Source: Bacteroidales bacterium
GTDB lineage: Bacteria > Bacteroidota > Bacteroidia > Bacteroidales > JAGOPY01
NCBI GenBank assembly: GCA_023229505.1
Contig: JALNZD010000018.1
Span: forward strand, 1 to 64,000
Length of the DNA: 64,000 nt
Reading direction: 5' to 3'
In this document: positions 60,612 to 64,000 of the stretch, piece by piece
Numbering within the stretch: position 1 is the first letter of the stretch
Layout of the letters: each line of letters starts with the position of its first letter
The notes under the pieces: generated by a model
Seen by the model: only the letters and a program-made list of their open reading frames with translations
The model's database searches: none
Told to the model about the DNA's origin: nothing
Position numbers and translations under genes: made by a program

Positions 60612-61304
60612 GATAGGTTCTTGTCCATACCGGAATATCCGCATCGGGCGGGAACCTTTCAACTCGATCTGCTCTCCTTCGACCTGTAAAAGGGTAGCTT
60701 CCCTCAACCCAACTACGGTAACGCTTCTATTCACTGCCAGGAACTCTTCGATCCGCTGCTGCCGGGTTTCTCCGCCATGGCCCTCGGGATTGGCATCCAG
60801 GTAATGCGGGTTGATCTGAAAAGGTACCAGGTTGAAAGTATCAAAACTTGCAGGCTGGATAATTGGCATATCATTGGTAGTGCATAAAGTGGGGCATGCG
60901 ACGTTAGCACCCGCACTCCAGCCCATAAAATGCATCCCTTCCAGCACACGTTCCCTTATGACTTTAACAAGATTGAGCAGGTGCAACATATAGACCAGGT
61001 GAAAGGTATTTCCACCACCTACAGCAATAACCCGGGCCTTCCTGACCGCTTCAACGGGGTCTTTTTCCCGGTGGATGGAATAGATTCCATAACCAAGTTC
61101 TTTAAAAACGGCCTGTACCCGTTGCTCATAAAGATCATATGACCGCTCTACACTTTCAGAAGCCAGGTTTACCCCGGCATATGGAATGAATAAAATATCG
61201 CTCACACCTGTACCATCAAGGAATGCGCTGATATATGGCCTTGGCCACCCTAAATAGGGTTCGCCTGCGTTGGTGGAATTGCTGATCAGCAGGAGTCGTT
61301 TCAT
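60594..61304 (-). CDS. pepE: Dipeptidase E (peptidase S51)
   Basis: 236 residues, the standard length. The catalytic Ser lies in GWSAGANVACP, with the supporting motifs IAVGGGNTFHLVYM and IQPASFDTFNLVPFQINPHY. It cleaves Asp-Xaa dipeptides in the cytoplasm. The last few residues (FKF) come from the heptamer repeat at the 3' end. It ends before, and is convergent with, the beta-barrel gene. Confidence 0.92.
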   Translation of the reverse strand: MKRLLLISNSTNAGEPYLGWPRPYISAFLDGTGVSDILFIPYAGVNLASESVERSYDLYEQRVQAVFKELGYGIYSIHREKDPVEAVRKARVIAVGGGNTFHLVYMLHLLNLVKVIRERVLEGMHFMGWSAGANVACPTLCTTNDMPIIQPASFDTFNLVPFQINPHYLDANPEGHGGETRQQRIEEFLAVNRSVTVVGLREATLLQVEGEQIELKGSRPMRIFRYGQEPIESFKF

Positions 61305-61342
61305 AATTTCGGTATTATAACTGTTTTATACAAAGTAAAGAA

Positions 61343-64000
61343 TTATTTCTCCCAAATGAAAGGCCAATAGTTCAATTTCCAATTTGTCGCCTCAAGCCAG
61401 GTAAGCTTATAACTCCACCTGAATACCCGGTACCATTTGTGCTGGCCTGTATAAGAGTCAAGCTTTTTCCAGGGTTCAACGATACCGGAATTCATCGCAT
61501 CACGCCTGGCAAGTGATTCAGCTACCGATCTCTGCTGATCGGCCAGCAGACTTGCGGAATATCCAATTTCACGTAAACGTTCAAGAATCCGCAAAGCAAT
61601 TTCAAAATCTTTCAATGTTATAAAATGATCAAGCATTCCTGTAAGGAAAAACGGATCCTTCGCCCGGATCACGCGGTCAAAAAGTGGAATGAACACGACA
61701 CCCTGCTCAAGCAATTTGTTGCGGTAATAATAATTTTTCAGGGTCTGAAAAGCTTTGAGGTAATCTGAAAAGGATCCATCCATAAGGTCTTCAAGTTCTT
61801 TTTCTTTTTGTTGAAAATTTGCCGGTGCTTCCAGGAGCACTTTCTGATACCACGCCTCATCATCCCGGACCCTGCAACTGAGATGATCCATAGAAAGGTT
61901 CACAGCATCTTCGGTTATTTTCAGGGCAAGGATGAATTCGCTCTTATTCCTGGCCTCCTTTGCCTGGACCATCAGCTCATTATATTCCCTGAATACCATT
62001 TCACATTCATTTTGATGTATAGATTCCCCTAAGGCAAAATACTGGTCCGAAAGGGTATCATTCTCCGCAAACTCGTATTCCGACAACATCAATTTAACCT
62101 GATTTAGCGCAAATCCTGCTCCTACAAAATCATAAGCCCACGCCTTTACCCGTCCATCCGATAAAATTTCCTCCATAACCCGCCTTGCAGCTGCCTGGCG
62201 ATATCTGAAAAGCTCAGGATGAGGACGGAAAACATAACCTCTCTCCTGGAAATAAGCTTTATTGAAATAATAGAGCGCATTGCTGAATTCTTCCTTATCA
62301 AAATCCCTGAGCCCCTCTTCCATAAGTTCATCATAATGATATTGCCGGAAACTGCTTTCAAGTTCCTCTTCTATCACATCTTTCCCGATCCGGTACCCTG
62401 CCCTCATCCTTGTTTCTGCTGCCTGCCTGTAAACCTGCTCCGCTTCCGGCAATTCGTCTTTTGCAATTAATGTCCGGGCTTTATTCAGAAGATCATAATA
62501 AATGCCATTCCTGGCAATTCTCATCCACTCATGAAACTGTCCGGGACATGGGTAGTAAGGAGCAACCAGGCAATGTTTTTGTATCTCATTCAGGTAAACC
62601 AGGGCTTTATTACTTTCTTTCAGGTCGATTAGTTTAATAACCTGGCTTTCAAAATTAAGGAAAAGCCATTTTTCAAACTCCTGAAGCGTATCAGGTTCAA
62701 AGCAAATAAAATCTTTATCGGAAAACAAATCCCGGGCATTTATTAAATATTGGGCAGCCATCACGGGGTTTTCTTTCAAGGCAGATTTCCCTGATATCTC
62801 AAGGTAAGAAGTCGCGATACTATTCTTCATCAGTCCAACCAGCTGGTACGCAGCTGCCTGATATTCATGCAGATTCATAAGCTGAGAAAGATCATAGGCC
62901 GATTGGTAATAGGTCAGAGCCCTGAGCTGGTTGCCGGATGATCTGTAACTGTTGCCACGCTCAATAAGGCACTGCACAAAAACCTGGCACCACAAACGTA
63001 ATCCGTTGGTATCTATCCCCGGCTGCCGGTTCAGCCTCTTGTGAAGAACCTGCAAACCGGCATTGTTGAAATCAGGCCTGGCTAAACCTTCAATGAAATT
63101 GACATAGCGGAAATCAGTTTTATAAGCCAACTCATGATAATAGTCGAGCCTGTCCATATATTTTATCAGCAGATCTTTCTTAAGAGTAATCAATCCTGAT
63201 GAAGCGGGTTCAAAATAGTTGTAATGAATAATTGCTTTAAACCTGTTATTAAGCCTTACCAGTTCCTGAAATTTAGCATCAAGACCGGCAAGATCAGGTT
63301 GACCTGGTATCAGCACCGAATTAAATATATCAGGCCGGATATACTCAATAATCCTTTCCAGTTCAACCTGTCTGAGTATCATTTCAGCCTTTATGCCGGA
63401 TTCGGAAAGAAACCCATTGGCCGCCCAGGCTCTGGCACTGTCAGCTATGAGCGAAGCAGCATAAAACTGGTCAATTTGCAGGATACGGTCACGGAATTCT
63501 TCATAGGAAGATTTAGTGTAATGAAAGACAGCCCTGGAAAAAACAACAGAAAGGTTGCTATCGGAAGTGTTCCTGGCAAATGTCAGGGAAGTATACAGAC
63601 TGGAGTCACTTTCAAGGGGAATATCAATAAAGATCAGGCTGTCTGAAACAAACCCATCAAAATTGACTAGCTGAAAAATCAGGTCTGCTTTTTCAGGCTT
63701 AACGGAAGCAGATACATTATAGCCACGGTATATAAGGGGAAAACACACCACACTAAGCGGCAGTACCCTGATTTCAAGTTGTTCCGGCCTGCACTGATCA
63801 GTCACATAATGGATCTTATAATCAAACCGCAGGGATATTTCACGGAAAGATTGTTGCCCGGCTAGCGCAATATCCTGAATAATAAGATTCTGGTAATAAT
63901 TGTCATTGCTATTGGTAATACCTTCAAGGGTAACAGACTGGTTCAGAATGAAGTGTTCCTTGCATTGAGGAAGGATAGCCTTAGGGAATATAAAAATAAG
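61343..64000 (-). CDS. Large protein of unknown function, 5' end beyond the window
   Basis: The frame is open from the right edge of the window to the TAA/TGA region at 61343, so at least 885 residues. An ATG-less GTG at 63805 inside the frame is not the start, because the same frame continues upstream with protein-like sequence (LIFIFPKAILPQCKEHFILN), which may itself be near a signal peptide. The rest has a beta-rich N-terminal part followed by a long helical TPR/SEL1-like region (AEQVYRQAAETRMRAGYRIG, FDKEEFSNALYYFNKAYFQE). I do not recognise a family. It is the leftmost part of whatever lies to the right. Confidence 0.72.
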   Translation of the reverse strand, partial: LIFIFPKAILPQCKEHFILNQSVTLEGITNSNDNYYQNLIIQDIALAGQQSFREISLRFDYKIHYVTDQCRPEQLEIRVLPLSVVCFPLIYRGYNVSASVKPEKADLIFQLVNFDGFVSDSLIFIDIPLESDSSLYTSLTFARNTSDSNLSVVFSRAVFHYTKSSYEEFRDRILQIDQFYAASLIADSARAWAANGFLSESGIKAEMILRQVELERIIEYIRPDIFNSVLIPGQPDLAGLDAKFQELVRLNNRFKAIIHYNYFEPASSGLITLKKDLLIKYMDRLDYYHELAYKTDFRYVNFIEGLARPDFNNAGLQVLHKRLNRQPGIDTNGLRLWCQVFVQCLIERGNSYRSSGNQLRALTYYQSAYDLSQLMNLHEYQAAAYQLVGLMKNSIATSYLEISGKSALKENPVMAAQYLINARDLFSDKDFICFEPDTLQEFEKWLFLNFESQVIKLIDLKESNKALVYLNEIQKHCLVAPYYPCPGQFHEWMRIARNGIYYDLLNKARTLIAKDELPEAEQVYRQAAETRMRAGYRIGKDVIEEELESSFRQYHYDELMEEGLRDFDKEEFSNALYYFNKAYFQERGYVFRPHPELFRYRQAAARRVMEEILSDGRVKAWAYDFVGAGFALNQVKLMLSEYEFAENDTLSDQYFALGESIHQNECEMVFREYNELMVQAKEARNKSEFILALKITEDAVNLSMDHLSCRVRDDEAWYQKVLLEAPANFQQKEKELEDLMDGSFSDYLKAFQTLKNYYYRNKLLEQGVVFIPLFDRVIRAKDPFFLTGMLDHFITLKDFEIALRILERLREIGYSASLLADQQRSVAESLARRDAMNSGIVEPWKKLDSYTGQHKWYRVFRWSYKLTWLEATNWKLNYWPFIWEK

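Noticed and set aside
1..64000. Prophage or complete conjugative element
   Set aside because: No capsid, terminase, portal, relaxase or Tra genes are present.

Overview
The window reads as a chromosomal segment of a Bacteroidota bacterium, probably a Bacteroidales-like environmental lineage. Evidence: a SusC/SusD pair, several large secreted proteins with type IX secretion (T9SS) C-terminal domains, type III glutamine synthetase, DUF4831 and DUF1003 families, -7 promoter boxes of the TAnnTTTG form, and few clear Shine-Dalgarno sequences.

Region 1 (about 1-10.3 kb) is an accessory zone. Four long, imperfectly palindromic sites resembling integron attC sites (about 2273, 4319, 5915 and 7411), plus two weaker ones, separate single minus-strand genes: an M28 peptidase, an M23 peptidase lipoprotein beside a broken small secreted gene, an aspartyl protease with PDZ domain, and an AT-rich 848-residue deoxyribosyltransferase-like/coiled-coil/TPR protein. 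This is the layout of integron cassettes without an integrase. Remnants of IS91-type (transposase and tyrosine recombinase), IS110 and probably IS21 elements are mixed in. Two IS91-type ends share a perfect 14-bp inverted repeat, and both abut attC-like core sequences.

Region 2 (10.3-28.8 kb) is mostly core: a secreted FG-GAP/VCBS protein, an NtrC-type response regulator, a symporter-glnN-DUF4831 run, a gmhA-hddC-gmhB heptose operon, two large T9SS cargo proteins, an NTF2-like protein and an EamA transporter.

Region 3 (28.9-46.2 kb) is a glycan utilisation locus. SusC, SusD, a PKD lipoprotein and a DUF4874/DUF4832 T9SS protein are followed by a divergent DeoR repressor and an operon of agaS, tagatose-bisphosphate aldolase subunits, a PfkB kinase, a secreted amidohydrolase and a GH36-like lipoprotein. 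The enzymes point to use of galactosamine/N-acetylgalactosamine or alpha-galactoside sugars through tagatose phosphates.

Region 4 (46.2-64 kb) holds an OLD-family nuclease, an esterase-like protein, a NagB/PIG-L fusion, a tRNA-Arg followed by a decayed DUF1003 gene, a giant T9SS type B protein, a small Cys-rich secreted protein, degenerate gene scraps, PhzF, an SDR, a small membrane protein, an outer-membrane beta-barrel, PepE, and a large protein running off the right edge.

Across the window there are many short tandem arrays of 7- or 8-nt words (for example GTTCCCA, AACTTTG, AAAATTG, GTTGRCA, TTTTTAA, GTAACGAT). They lie in intergenic gaps, at stop codons, or in linkers just before T9SS domains. 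They are the most unusual unexplained signal here, together with the integrase-less cassette array and its deoxyribosyltransferase/TPR gene.
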